Shown here one piece after another: positions 15,721-23,348 of a stretch of 64,000 bases of DNA. Within the stretch, counting starts at the first letter, position 1. Every line of letters starts with the position of its first letter. The stretch is from an uncultured Flavobacteriaceae bacterium (GTDB lineage: Bacteria; Bacteroidota; Bacteroidia; Flavobacteriales; Flavobacteriaceae): NCBI GenBank assembly GCA_905479835.1, contig CAJQNZ010000029.1, positions 1-64,000 of the forward strand, given 5' to 3'. The notes under the pieces were generated by a model. That model worked only from the letters and a program-made list of their open reading frames with translations. It was not told the DNA's origin and made no database searches. The position numbers and the translations under genes are program-made.

Positions 15721-16914
15721 ATGAAATATTTTAGCAAAAGGTTTTTATCACTAGTGATAATGGTACCATTTATTTTTATGAGTTGTAGCGATAATGATGA
15801 TGATACTTCAGTAATAGTAGATCCTTCGCCTACAGAAATTAATTCTAAAATTTATAATCTTGGTTCAGTAGGAACTCTTGGAATTACAGGAACAGCTACG
15901 TTTATTGAGAGTAGTGATGCAACATTAAGTGTTGAATTAGAATTACAAAACACTCCTGCTGGAGGTTCACATCCAGCTCACATACATTTAAATACTGCTG
16001 CAGAAGGAGGAGGAATAGCATTGTCTCTTGAAGCGGTTGACGGAACCACTGGGAAAAGCACAACTACATTTACAACTCTTGATAATGGATCAGCTATAAC
16101 ATATGAGGGTTTGCTTAATTTTAATGGGTATATAAATGTTCATTTAAGTGCTGAAGATTTAGCTACTTTGGTAGTACAAGGAGATATAGGTCAGAATGAG
16201 TTGACAGGTGAAAAAATGAGTTATGACTTAAATGAAAAAGATGTAGTAGGTATCAATGGTACAATTGAATTTGCTGAGCGAGTTAATCAAACTACTTTAG
16301 TAACTATTAGTCTTACTGGAACTCCTGACGGAGGGAGTCATCCTGCTCATATACATGAAAATGATATTGCTACTACAGGAAACATTATAGCAGGTTTAAA
16401 TCCAATTAATGGAACTACGGGTATAAGTAAAACACAAGTAGCGAGTCTAGTTGGTGGAGCAGCAATAAATTATACAGATTTCTTGACTATTGATGCCTAT
16501 GTAAATGTTCATTTAAGTGATGCTGATTTAGCAACAATCGTTGCTCAAGGTAATATAGGGTCAAATTTAGGGAATTCTTCAGGTACCCCAGAATCAAAAA
16601 CATATACAGTAACTAATAGCGGAGCTTCAGCCTATGTATTTAATGGAGAAGGCCTTTCAAACTCTAGCAATCCAAATTTTACTTTTAAAAGAGGAAGTAC
16701 TTATACTTTTAATGTAAATACACCTGGACATCCTTTTTTACTGAATTCAGTAGAAGGAACAGGTACTGGAAACAGATATGACTCTGGCGTTAGTAATAAT
16801 GGAGCAGTATCAGGTACAATAATATTTACAGTTCCTTCAGATGCACCTGACACATTATTTTACAATTGCCAATTTCATGCTTCAATGACAGGTACAATTA
16901 CGATTATTGACTAA
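15721..16914 (+). CDS. CHRD-CHRD-cupredoxin lipoprotein
   Basis: A 397-residue lipoprotein (lipobox S-C22, followed by an acidic NDDDD tether). Two CHRD-domain repeats follow, about 40-160 and 170-280, each with a GGSHPAHIH block and a YxNVHLS block at the same spacing, so they arose by tandem duplication. The C-terminal 105 residues are cupredoxin-like: a PGHPF histidine and a C-x2-H-x2-M cluster (NCQFHASM) supply the type 1 copper ligand pattern. CHRD domains are of unclear bacterial function. Surface or periplasmic redox/metal role is inference. Followed by a strong hairpin at 16940-16976. Confidence 0.8.
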   Translation: MKYFSKRFLSLVIMVPFIFMSCSDNDDDTSVIVDPSPTEINSKIYNLGSVGTLGITGTATFIESSDATLSVELELQNTPAGGSHPAHIHLNTAAEGGGIALSLEAVDGTTGKSTTTFTTLDNGSAITYEGLLNFNGYINVHLSAEDLATLVVQGDIGQNELTGEKMSYDLNEKDVVGINGTIEFAERVNQTTLVTISLTGTPDGGSHPAHIHENDIATTGNIIAGLNPINGTTGISKTQVASLVGGAAINYTDFLTIDAYVNVHLSDADLATIVAQGNIGSNLGNSSGTPESKTYTVTNSGASAYVFNGEGLSNSSNPNFTFKRGSTYTFNVNTPGHPFLLNSVEGTGTGNRYDSGVSNNGAVSGTIIFTVPSDAPDTLFYNCQFHASMTGTITIID

Positions 16915-16939
16915 ATTCAAGTATGAAATTTTGAACTGC

Positions 16940-16976
16940 TTAAATATGGGAATCGGTAACAGATTCCCATATTTAA
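16940..16976 (+). terminator. 15-bp perfect hairpin after the CHRD lipoprotein gene
   Basis: Arms 16940-16954 and 16962-16976 are exact reverse complements around a 7-base loop. No T-run follows, so it may stabilise the 3' end or work with a factor rather than be a classical intrinsic terminator. Confidence 0.5.
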
Positions 16977-17037
16977 ATCAAACTAAAACGATTATTTATC
17001 ACAAATAAAAATTAAGTAGTAAGTGTTTAGCTAATAT

Positions 17038-17451
17038 ATGTTGATAATGATGAAAGAAGATAAAAAACCTGATAATGTAGTTTTTAATGCAGAAACTCAG
17101 AGATACGATGCGTCTCTCAGACCTTATGCAACTTCTGTTGGAGCACCAGTAATTACTACTTCAGATTCAATCGCATGGAAAAACAGAAGCATTAATAAAA
17201 TAAATCATAAAGTCAATGCAAAATATTTAGAATTGAAAACTGAATATGATAAAATGATTCAAGAGTATGAATATAACAAGCTCATTTTTGATGCAAAATT
17301 TACTTTTGAACCAATTATTGGGCAAGTTTATCATTTGTATAAAAGAGAAAATGGAGAATTGTTCCTTTCAATTATAGCTCCTGAAGAATGTGATTTTAAT
17401 GGGTTGGGGAGTTTTTACTTAAGTGTAGACCAGATTTGGGAAAAAATCTAG
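17038..17451 (+). CDS. DUF2452 family protein
   Basis: A small cytosolic protein (137 residues from the first ATG; the ATGs at 17047 and 17050 are equally good and would give about 133). It starts KKPDNVVFN and carries the NVVFN...Y.A.L.PY signature of DUF2452, which is common in Bacteroidota and has no known function. A helix-rich middle with charged residues may coil. It is followed after 51 bases by another uncharacterised gene on the same strand, so the two may be co-transcribed. Confidence 0.75.
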   Translation: MLIMMKEDKKPDNVVFNAETQRYDASLRPYATSVGAPVITTSDSIAWKNRSINKINHKVNAKYLELKTEYDKMIQEYEYNKLIFDAKFTFEPIIGQVYHLYKRENGELFLSIIAPEECDFNGLGSFYLSVDQIWEKI

Positions 17452-17502
17452 TCTTTTGATTTAAGTTATTTATAATAAATAATTAGAAAACACACATAAG
17501 AA

Positions 17503-17928
17503 ATGTTATTTAATACCAGTTATATAAACAAAGATTATACTGAATTAAGCAATCATACTTTGGGTGAAGCATTTCCTTTTTTGCAAAAAGTATTAATGAG
17601 AGGTGTAGGTTCTAGTAGATTAATTATAGAGGAATTAAGTCATAACTTAAAACCGAAAAATTTGCAATCTTCAGACATTAATTATGCTAATATTGAGTTA
17701 AGACCCAAAGGAATTATTATACATTTTACCAATAAACTCGATCGTTATTCTTGGATAATACCTTATTATCGATTGGTTATCTACAGTACAGAAGTATTTA
17801 GTATTCACTCAAAAGGGGAATTTATACAATTTAGGAAAAATAAAAACTATCAGGATAATAAAAGGTTTATTAGTAAAATGACAGATTTAAAAAACACTTT
17901 TTTAAATTCGGATTATTATAATACGTAG
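17503..17928 (+). CDS. Hypothetical protein (141 aa)
   Basis: A 141-residue protein without signal peptide or membrane segment. It is alpha/beta in appearance: an amphipathic N-terminal helix, then alternating strands (GIIIHFT, WIIPYYRLVIY, VFSIHSKGEFIQF) and a basic C-terminal helix. The strand pattern could suit a PH-like or lipid/peptide-binding barrel, but this is only an impression. I do not recognise the family. Reading frame is convincing (good codon use, flanked on the same strand by DUF2452 and the FAD oxidoreductase). Confidence 0.6.
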   Translation: MLFNTSYINKDYTELSNHTLGEAFPFLQKVLMRGVGSSRLIIEELSHNLKPKNLQSSDINYANIELRPKGIIIHFTNKLDRYSWIIPYYRLVIYSTEVFSIHSKGEFIQFRKNKNYQDNKRFISKMTDLKNTFLNSDYYNT

Positions 17929-17964
17929 TTTTTATTTTTTTAAATAAAAAAGCCAAAACAGGAA

Positions 17965-19218
17965 ATGGATAACAAGGATATGAAAATTCATATTATAGGA
18001 GCAGGTATCAGTGGTTTAATAGCAGCTACTGTTCTAGAAAGAAATGGTTTTTCTCCTGTTATTATTGAAGCCACTGATCGAGCAGGAGGAAGAGTTAAAA
18101 CTGATATTGTAGACGGTTACCAACTAGACCATGGCTTTCAAGTTTTATTGACTGCTTATCCAGCGGCTCAAAAGTACATTAATTTCGAGTCTTTAGATCT
18201 ACAAAAATTTCTTCCAGGTGCTTCCATTTTTAAAAATGGCAAACAATTAATAATAGGTGACCCTTTTAGACACATATCACTATTATTTTCAACATTATTT
18301 TCTGGAATAGGAACTTTTTCTGATAAGTTTAAAATTCTTAAACTGAATATGCGGTTAAAGAAAAAAACACTTGAAACTATATTTTCTGAGAAAGAGCAAT
18401 CCACATTATCCTATCTGAAAAGTTTCGGTTTTTCAAATCAAATGATAACTGATTTCTTTATGCCCTTTTTTAGTGGAATTTTTCTTGAAAATAAATTAGA
18501 AACTTCTAGTAGAATGTTTGAGTTTGTCTATAAAATGTTTGGAGAAGGTAATGCTGCTTTACCAAAAGCAGGAATTGAAGCAATCCCAAAACAATTACTT
18601 CAAAATTTAAAGAACACTAGTTTTATATTCAATTCGAAAGTCAGTTCAGTGAAAGAAGGTGAAATAATTATTGGTGATAGTTCAAGATTAGAAAGCCAAT
18701 ATACGATAGTTGCAACAGAAGCAAATAGTCTAATTCCCAATTTGAAAAATCAGAGCACAGAGTGGAAGTCTTGTGAAACCTTATATTTTGAAACAGAAAG
18801 TCGAATAATAAAAAAGCCATTAATAGGTCTCATTCCGAATAAAGAAACCTTAATTAATAATATTTTTTACCATACAAGTCTAGAAACGGCTATAAAACCA
18901 TCCAAAGAATTACTATCTGTAACTGTTGTTGATGCTCAAAACCTATCAAGTGAGTTACTTATCGAACACGTAAAAAAAGAATTGAAAGAACATTGTGGTA
19001 TCGATTCTTGTAAGTTTGTAAAGCAATATAGCATACCAATGGCTTTACCATCATTAAAGGGCTTGCAATATGAAATGTTACCCTCTGAAACGCGTTTAAC
19101 CGATAGTTTGTTTTTAGCAGGAGATACACAACTCAATGGTTCTTTAAATGCAGCTATGATTTCTGGAGAAAGAGCGGCGCTAGCTGTTGTAGATTCAATA
19201 GCAAGTGTTACTTCTTAA
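17965..19218 (+). CDS. FAD-dependent oxidoreductase (amine oxidase/PPOX-like)
   Basis: A 417-residue flavoprotein of the flavin amine oxidase superfamily. The FAD-binding motif GAGISG lies near residue 12, followed by EATDRAGGRVKTD, and the C-terminal FAD block is FLAGDTQLNGSLNAAMISGE. A start at the second ATG (17980, MKIHIIGAG) is also possible. Related proteins are annotated as protoporphyrinogen oxidase-like, carotenoid desaturase-like or monoamine oxidase-like; the sequence does not let me choose. No carotenoid or haem genes lie next to it. Confidence 0.82.
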   Translation: MDNKDMKIHIIGAGISGLIAATVLERNGFSPVIIEATDRAGGRVKTDIVDGYQLDHGFQVLLTAYPAAQKYINFESLDLQKFLPGASIFKNGKQLIIGDPFRHISLLFSTLFSGIGTFSDKFKILKLNMRLKKKTLETIFSEKEQSTLSYLKSFGFSNQMITDFFMPFFSGIFLENKLETSSRMFEFVYKMFGEGNAALPKAGIEAIPKQLLQNLKNTSFIFNSKVSSVKEGEIIIGDSSRLESQYTIVATEANSLIPNLKNQSTEWKSCETLYFETESRIIKKPLIGLIPNKETLINNIFYHTSLETAIKPSKELLSVTVVDAQNLSSELLIEHVKKELKEHCGIDSCKFVKQYSIPMALPSLKGLQYEMLPSETRLTDSLFLAGDTQLNGSLNAAMISGERAALAVVDSIASVTS

Positions 19219-19284
19219 TAATTTTAATTACTTTATATTTTTATTTATTACTCATTAACGATGTAAATAAATAAAAATCTAAGG

Positions 19285-19758
19285 CTAAAGAACCGGAATA
19301 TATAAATCGACAATACACTTTTTCTCAGGATGTGTATTAAAATCATTATGATAAATTTCATAAGGATCTTGCTCGGCTTTTTTATACCCATTCTCATTCA
19401 TCCAGATAAACAAACTAGTCCATGCTTGTTCAAATTGATGCACGTCAATTTCATGATGTGCAATAATGAATTTTCCATTTTTAATAGTCCGTAACCCTAT
19501 TTCACCTTCAACTTTTATTTGCTCATCTAGCACAAGGCAAGCACTCATTCTTACTTTGTTTGGAGATGTAACTTTAAAACTATCATGGTAAATAGTCGCC
19601 ATTTTAAAATCTGGTTTTTTCAATAAACCTTTTGGTCCTGCCCAATTCATTAACCTCCCAAAGGCTTGACTTAGCCCTTGAATTCCTATTAATGATATAT
19701 ATGCCAATTCTATTTTTGGGCTTTCTTTAACTTCAATATTTGTATTTAATCCTTCCAT
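19285..19758 (-). CDS. Stand-alone GyrI-like ligand-binding protein
   Basis: A 157-residue protein that looks like a GyrI-like (SOUL/effector-binding) domain: the central segment with TIYHDSF and the C-terminal EQDPYEIYHND plus DLYIPV block are typical. It has no AraC or MerR DNA-binding domain, so it belongs to the free-standing group which includes the gyrase inhibitor SbmC and small-molecule hydrolases. Its start overlaps the end of the GNAT gene by 13 bases, so it is read as the third gene of the M20-GNAT-GyrI transcript. Confidence 0.7.
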   Translation of the reverse strand: MEGLNTNIEVKESPKIELAYISLIGIQGLSQAFGRLMNWAGPKGLLKKPDFKMATIYHDSFKVTSPNKVRMSACLVLDEQIKVEGEIGLRTIKNGKFIIAHHEIDVHQFEQAWTSLFIWMNENGYKKAEQDPYEIYHNDFNTHPEKKCIVDLYIPVL

Positions 19759-20297
19759 TCTTCTGAGGTAATTTTATACGCAATACATTCTTTTAGGTTG
19801 CTATCATCATCGATTGATGGATGCATAAATTTTGAATATTTTTTCATGCCTATTTTGTCCATTATATGAGTTGACTTTATATTTAAAGAAGGAGCAATGG
19901 CATAAATAATTTTTAATTCTAATGTTCTAAAGCCATATTCCAAACATTTATTTGCACCTTCAGTTGCGTAGCCTTTAAACCACGAACTCTTTTTCAGTCG
20001 CCACCCTATATCTACAAATGGATTTTCAAATCCAGCATCATATTCTTGCCTTGATAATCCAATAAACCCTATCAATTCATTAGTTTCAAGAATTTCAACA
20101 GCATAATAACAAAATCCGTTTTTGGCAAATTTAAGTTGCCTAGTGTTAATGAATTCTAGAGTTTGATCTTTGGAAAGAGTAGAAGGGAAAAACTCCATTA
20201 CATCTTTATCAGCACAGATTTCAGCCATCGCATCCAAGTCAGAATTTTTCCATTCTCGGAAACCTAATCTTGAGGATGTGAAAAGATAATTTGACAT
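19746..20297 (-). CDS. GNAT family N-acetyltransferase (RimJ/RimL type)
   Basis: A 183-residue acetyltransferase starting with SSRLGFREW, the RimL-like opening, and containing the ALEHIMDKIGMKKY-like C-terminal block (TSHIMDKIGMKKY). The acetyl-CoA pyrophosphate loop is degenerate (SSWFKGYATEG). It lies 4 bases after the dipeptidase gene and overlaps the GyrI-like gene by 13 bases. Substrate unknown. Confidence 0.82.
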   Translation of the reverse strand: MSNYLFTSSRLGFREWKNSDLDAMAEICADKDVMEFFPSTLSKDQTLEFINTRQLKFAKNGFCYYAVEILETNELIGFIGLSRQEYDAGFENPFVDIGWRLKKSSWFKGYATEGANKCLEYGFRTLELKIIYAIAPSLNIKSTHIMDKIGMKKYSKFMHPSIDDDSNLKECIAYKITSEEWKD

Positions 20298-20301
20298 GAA
20301 T

Positions 20302-21690
20302 CTATTTATTCATTTCAGTAAAATATTTATAGAAATAAGGAATTGTTTCAATTCCTTTCAAGTAATTAAAAACTCCAAAATGCTCATTAGGGGAATGAAT
20401 AGCATCGCTATTTAACCCAAATCCCATTAAGATTGTCTTGCTCTTTAATTCTTTCTCGAATAGAGAAACAATAGGAATAGATCCACCACTACGCTGAGGA
20501 ATTGGTGTTTTTTCAAAAGTACTTTCATACGCTTTTGAGGCTGCTTGATATGCAATAGTATCAATAGGAGTCACATAACCTTGCCCTCCATGATGTGGTT
20601 TCACTTTTACAGTAACAGATTTTGGCGCAATGCTTTCAAAATGATTTTTAAACAATTCTGTGATTTCTTTCCAATCTTGATTTGGTACCAATCGCATAGA
20701 AATTTTTGCAAATGCTTGTGATGCAATCACAGTTTTAGCACCTTCTCCAGTGTATCCTCCCCATATTCCATTAACATCAAGTGTAGGACGGATTGAGTTG
20801 CGTTCATTAGTAGTGTACCCTTTTTCACCGTAAACTTCGTCAATATCCAATGCTTTTTTATAATTGTCTAGCGAAAATGGTGCTTTTGCCATTTCTGCTC
20901 TTTCTTCTAAAGATAATTCTTCAACGTTATCATAAAATCCAGGAATGGTAATATGATTGTTTTCATCGTGTAATGAGGTAATCATTTTTGTAAGTATATT
21001 GATAGGATTGGCAACTGCACCTCCATACAATCCTGAATGTAAATCACGATTCGGTCCCGTAACTTCAACTTCTACATAACTCAATCCTCTTAATCCTGTT
21101 GTGATAGAAGGAATATCGTTTGCAATCATTCCAGTATCAGAAATAAGAATCACGTCATTGGATAATTTCTCTTGATTTCTTTTCACATACCAACTTAGGC
21201 TTTCAGAACCAACTTCTTCTTCACCTTCTATCATAAACTTAACATTACAAGGTAATTGACCTGTTGAAGTCATGAATTCTAATGCTTTTACGTGCATATA
21301 CATTTGTCCTTTATCATCACATGCTCCACGAGCAAAAATAGCACCTTCAGGATGAATCTCTGTTTTTTTAATAACTGGTTCAAATGGTGGTGAAGTCCAT
21401 AATTCTAATGGATCTGCAGGTTGGACATCATAATGACCATAAACTAAAATAGTTGGGAGTTTTGGGTCAATAATTTTCTCTCCATACACAATAGGATATC
21501 CTGGTGTATCACAAATTTCCACAGAATCACATCCTGCTTTTTCAAGTGATGATTTTATTGCTTCAGCAGTTTTAATCACATCATTTTTATAAGCTGGATC
21601 GGCACTTACTGAAGGAATTTTTAAAAGTTCTACAAGTTCGTCAAGAAATCGATTTTTATGTTGTTCTATATAAGATTTTACGTCTTTCAT
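20302..21690 (-). CDS. M20 family metallopeptidase (dipeptidase)
   Basis: A 462-residue M20/M25/M40 peptidase. Zinc-site motifs are in order: GHYDVQP (H86, catalytic D88), ACDDKG (bridging Asp 125/126), the catalytic GEEEVGS block at 156-162, and a C-terminal HSPNEH histidine. A dimerisation (lid) domain sits between about 190 and 350. Length and GHYDVQP favour the carnosinase/CNDP-like dipeptidase group. Cytosolic. First gene of a three-gene transcript with the GNAT and GyrI-like genes. Confidence 0.9.
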   Translation of the reverse strand: MKDVKSYIEQHKNRFLDELVELLKIPSVSADPAYKNDVIKTAEAIKSSLEKAGCDSVEICDTPGYPIVYGEKIIDPKLPTILVYGHYDVQPADPLELWTSPPFEPVIKKTEIHPEGAIFARGACDDKGQMYMHVKALEFMTSTGQLPCNVKFMIEGEEEVGSESLSWYVKRNQEKLSNDVILISDTGMIANDIPSITTGLRGLSYVEVEVTGPNRDLHSGLYGGAVANPINILTKMITSLHDENNHITIPGFYDNVEELSLEERAEMAKAPFSLDNYKKALDIDEVYGEKGYTTNERNSIRPTLDVNGIWGGYTGEGAKTVIASQAFAKISMRLVPNQDWKEITELFKNHFESIAPKSVTVKVKPHHGGQGYVTPIDTIAYQAASKAYESTFEKTPIPQRSGGSIPIVSLFEKELKSKTILMGFGLNSDAIHSPNEHFGVFNYLKGIETIPYFYKYFTEMNK

Positions 21691-21709
21691 TTGAAAAAAA
21701 ATTGAGATT

Positions 21710-21717
21710 CAAAAGTA
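21710..21717 (-). promoter_or_regulatory. -7 promoter box of the dipeptidase operon
   Basis: TACTTTTG on the minus strand, 19 bases before the ATG at 21690, matching TAnnTTTG. Confidence 0.45.
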
Positions 21718-21738
21718 AGAAAAATATAACGTAACTTC

Positions 21739-21768
21739 TTTGTGATTTATAACAATTGTGTATATTTG
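21739..21768 (+). promoter_or_regulatory. Promoter of tRNA-Leu
   Basis: A complete Bacteroidota promoter: TTTG at 21739-21742 (-33) and TATATTTG at 21761-21768 (-7) with an 18-base spacer. Initiation would fall only a few bases before the mature tRNA 5' end at 21779. Confidence 0.65.
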
Positions 21769-21778
21769 CACACCTTTT

Positions 21779-21860
21779 GCAGGCGTGGTGGAATTGGTAG
21801 ACACGCTAGACTTAGGATCTAGTGCCTTGCGGTGTGAGAGTTCGAGTCTCTCCGCCTGTA
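21779..21860 (+). tRNA. tRNA-Leu (anticodon TAG)
   Basis: An 82-base cloverleaf. The acceptor arm pairs 21779-21785 with 21853-21859 (one G-U), the D-loop has GGTAGA, the anticodon stem CTAGA/TCTAG encloses loop CTTAGGA with anticodon TAG (reads CTN leucine codons), a long class II variable arm follows, and the T-arm is GAGAG-TTCGAGT-CTCTC. The discriminator is A at 21860 and CCA is not encoded. Confidence 0.95.
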
Positions 21861-21866
21861 CAAAAG

Positions 21867-21896
21867 AAAAAGCTTCTCATTATGAGAGGCTTTTTT
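21867..21896 (+). terminator. Intrinsic terminator of tRNA-Leu
   Basis: Stem AGCTTCTCA (21871-21879) pairs with TGAGAGGCT (21883-21891, one G-U) around a 3-base loop, flanked by A-run and T-run. Confidence 0.8.
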
Positions 21897-21924
21897 AGTT
21901 TTAAATTATTTTTATAAGATTGAG

Positions 21925-21960
21925 AGAGACAAGAAGTTTATGCTGAGCGGAGTCGAAGTA
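21925..21960. repeat. REP-like GC-rich motif next to the tRNA-Leu remnant
   Basis: The stretch around 21939-21958 contains GCTGAGCGGAGTCGAAG, a locally GC-rich motif of a kind dispersed in flavobacterial intergenic regions. A related motif (TCGACTGCGCTCGACC) is found in the other orientation near 35035. Short and seen only twice here, so the repeat-family call is tentative. Confidence 0.4.
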
Positions 21961-21981
21961 AGTCTCTCCGCCTGTACAAAA

Positions 21982-22014
21982 GAAAAAAGCTGACTTTAAC
22001 GAGTTGGCTTTTTT
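21982..22014 (+). terminator. Second terminator hairpin after the tRNA remnant
   Basis: AGCTGACT (21988-21995) pairs with AGTTGGCT (about 22002-22009, two G-U pairs) and ends in a T-run. It parallels the terminator of the intact tRNA, consistent with duplication and drift. Confidence 0.6.
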
Positions 22015-22067
22015 AGTTTAATTAATTGAAAGTTGGTAAGTCATTTTTTTACAATATAAAGCGTACA

Positions 22068-22850
22068 CTAAAATTTCCAGTTTTCTGAAGAAGATTTTGC
22101 TTCTAGTTTAGATTCAAGATTATCTGGAATACTCGGAAAGAAATCGATATTGGTCAATTTTTCTATATCGTCTATAGATACAATGAAATTGCTTAGATGA
22201 TTTTTACTTTCTTTATGTGGAAATAAAAATGCAATTGCTTTTATTTCTGGCTCTGTATAATCCAATATAATTTTATAGAAATATTCAGGAACAGCAACAT
22301 CTTCATAGCCTATTGTTGGTAAGTTTTTATTTAAAATTCCACCTGTAATAATATATAAGTGTTTATTCCTTTTTGCCCAATAACGAGTTTTCATTTCTAG
22401 GCGATTCCAGATTCCAGCATTAAAGTCATTTTTCTGGGGAGTGATATTGGACGTAAAAAAAGTTTCATCATAAGCTTCTTTGGAAAAACGTCTATCTCCA
22501 GCAGGACATAAATGACCTCTATCATAACCAGACTTTTTATAGTTTTTATAGTTTGCCGATCCTGTTATTACTTTCGGATCATTTATGAAATAAGGACGTC
22601 TTCTATCTTCATAGGTTAAATGAGAAATCTCTAATTCGTATGCAACCCATTCTGCTTGTTCATAAAGTTCATTATAAGAAAGTGAATAGTTTTTATGTTG
22701 AATTATCTGTCCTGTTGTTGAAGAAGGGAGATAATTAAATCCATCAATAGATACTATTGTCGGTGATTGAGGATTATAATTCTCATATAGATAAAACCCT
22801 ACAGCGACTAAAAGCGATAAAAGTGTGTAAATTGCTTTTCTATTGCGCAT
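22068..22850 (-). CDS. DNA/RNA non-specific endonuclease (NucA type)
   Basis: A 260-residue protein with an N-terminal signal anchor (about 8-22) and a beta-beta-alpha metal nuclease domain. The active-site motif DRGH is at 110-113 (H113 general base) and the metal asparagine lies in the NDFNAGIWNRLE block at 141-152. Such NucA/EndA-type enzymes cut DNA and RNA without sequence preference, outside the cytoplasm, for nutrition or DNA uptake. It overlaps the upstream thioesterase gene by 11 bases. No immunity gene lies beside it, which fits export. Confidence 0.88.
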   Translation of the reverse strand: MRNRKAIYTLLSLLVAVGFYLYENYNPQSPTIVSIDGFNYLPSSTTGQIIQHKNYSLSYNELYEQAEWVAYELEISHLTYEDRRRPYFINDPKVITGSANYKNYKKSGYDRGHLCPAGDRRFSKEAYDETFFTSNITPQKNDFNAGIWNRLEMKTRYWAKRNKHLYIITGGILNKNLPTIGYEDVAVPEYFYKIILDYTEPEIKAIAFLFPHKESKNHLSNFIVSIDDIEKLTNIDFFPSIPDNLESKLEAKSSSENWKF

Positions 22851-23289
22851 TTTTAAGATGAATTAGTTCAAACTTTTCTGACCTTGGCATTACTTTATAC
22901 TTATCTATCATTTCTTGTGGAGGCGTTGTTAATTTTCTTTTGGTCAAATCAATCCATGAACCATATACAATGATTTCTGCAGAAATAACTCCATCTTCCT
23001 TAATGATCTGATGCTTGAATTTAAATCGTTCAAATTTGTTGGAAGCAGCAATCAATTCAAGGTTTGTTATAATGTTTTCTCCCAAATAAATTTCTCTAAA
23101 AAATGAAGTGTTTTCTGAAAATAAAATAGGACCAATATTATGCTTGGCAAACTCTGTTAAGGAAAAACCTTGAGAAGCAAAGAAACGAGATCTCACTTCT
23201 GCTGCATAATCATTGTATGCTGTATGACGCATATGTGAATTGGCATCAAAATTTGCCCAAATAGTTGGGAATTTTACTTCGAACTTCAT
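22840..23289 (-). CDS. Hotdog-fold acyl-CoA thioesterase
   Basis: About 149 residues from the ATG at 23289. The frame stays open up to a TTG at 23310, but a TATTTTTG -7 box (23308-23315, minus) overlaps that codon, so the ATG is the better start. The sequence is of the 4-hydroxybenzoyl-CoA thioesterase/YbgC type, with DANSHMRHTAYNDYA in place of the usual D-x-x-G-H-V-N-N block: the Asp and His are kept. Substrate unknown. Overlaps the nuclease gene by 11 bases. Confidence 0.78.
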   Translation of the reverse strand: MKFEVKFPTIWANFDANSHMRHTAYNDYAAEVRSRFFASQGFSLTEFAKHNIGPILFSENTSFFREIYLGENIITNLELIAASNKFERFKFKHQIIKEDGVISAEIIVYGSWIDLTKRKLTTPPQEMIDKYKVMPRSEKFELIHLKNAQ

Positions 23290-23307
23290 AGGAGTAACAT
23301 TAGTCGG

Positions 23308-23315
23308 CAAAAATA
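23308..23315 (-). promoter_or_regulatory. -7 promoter box of the thioesterase-nuclease operon
   Basis: TATTTTTG on the minus strand, 18 bases before the ATG at 23289; it overlaps the alternative TTG start and thereby argues against it. Confidence 0.45.
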
Positions 23316-23348
23316 GATTTTTTTTAGAATTAAAGAGTTAGAATATAG

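Larger units (their letters stand above)
21845..21987 (+). repeat. 27-bp direct repeat: tRNA-Leu 3' end and its vestigial copy
   Basis: The 27 bases at 21845-21871 (T-arm 3' side, acceptor 3' strand and the bases after it) recur exactly at 21961-21987, 116 bases downstream. The second copy has no tRNA 5' part but is followed by its own terminator hairpin (21982-22014). It may be a decayed tandem tRNA copy or the scar of an element that once used the tRNA end. This 377-base gap (21691-22067) otherwise holds only promoters, terminators and a REP-like motif. Confidence 0.75.
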
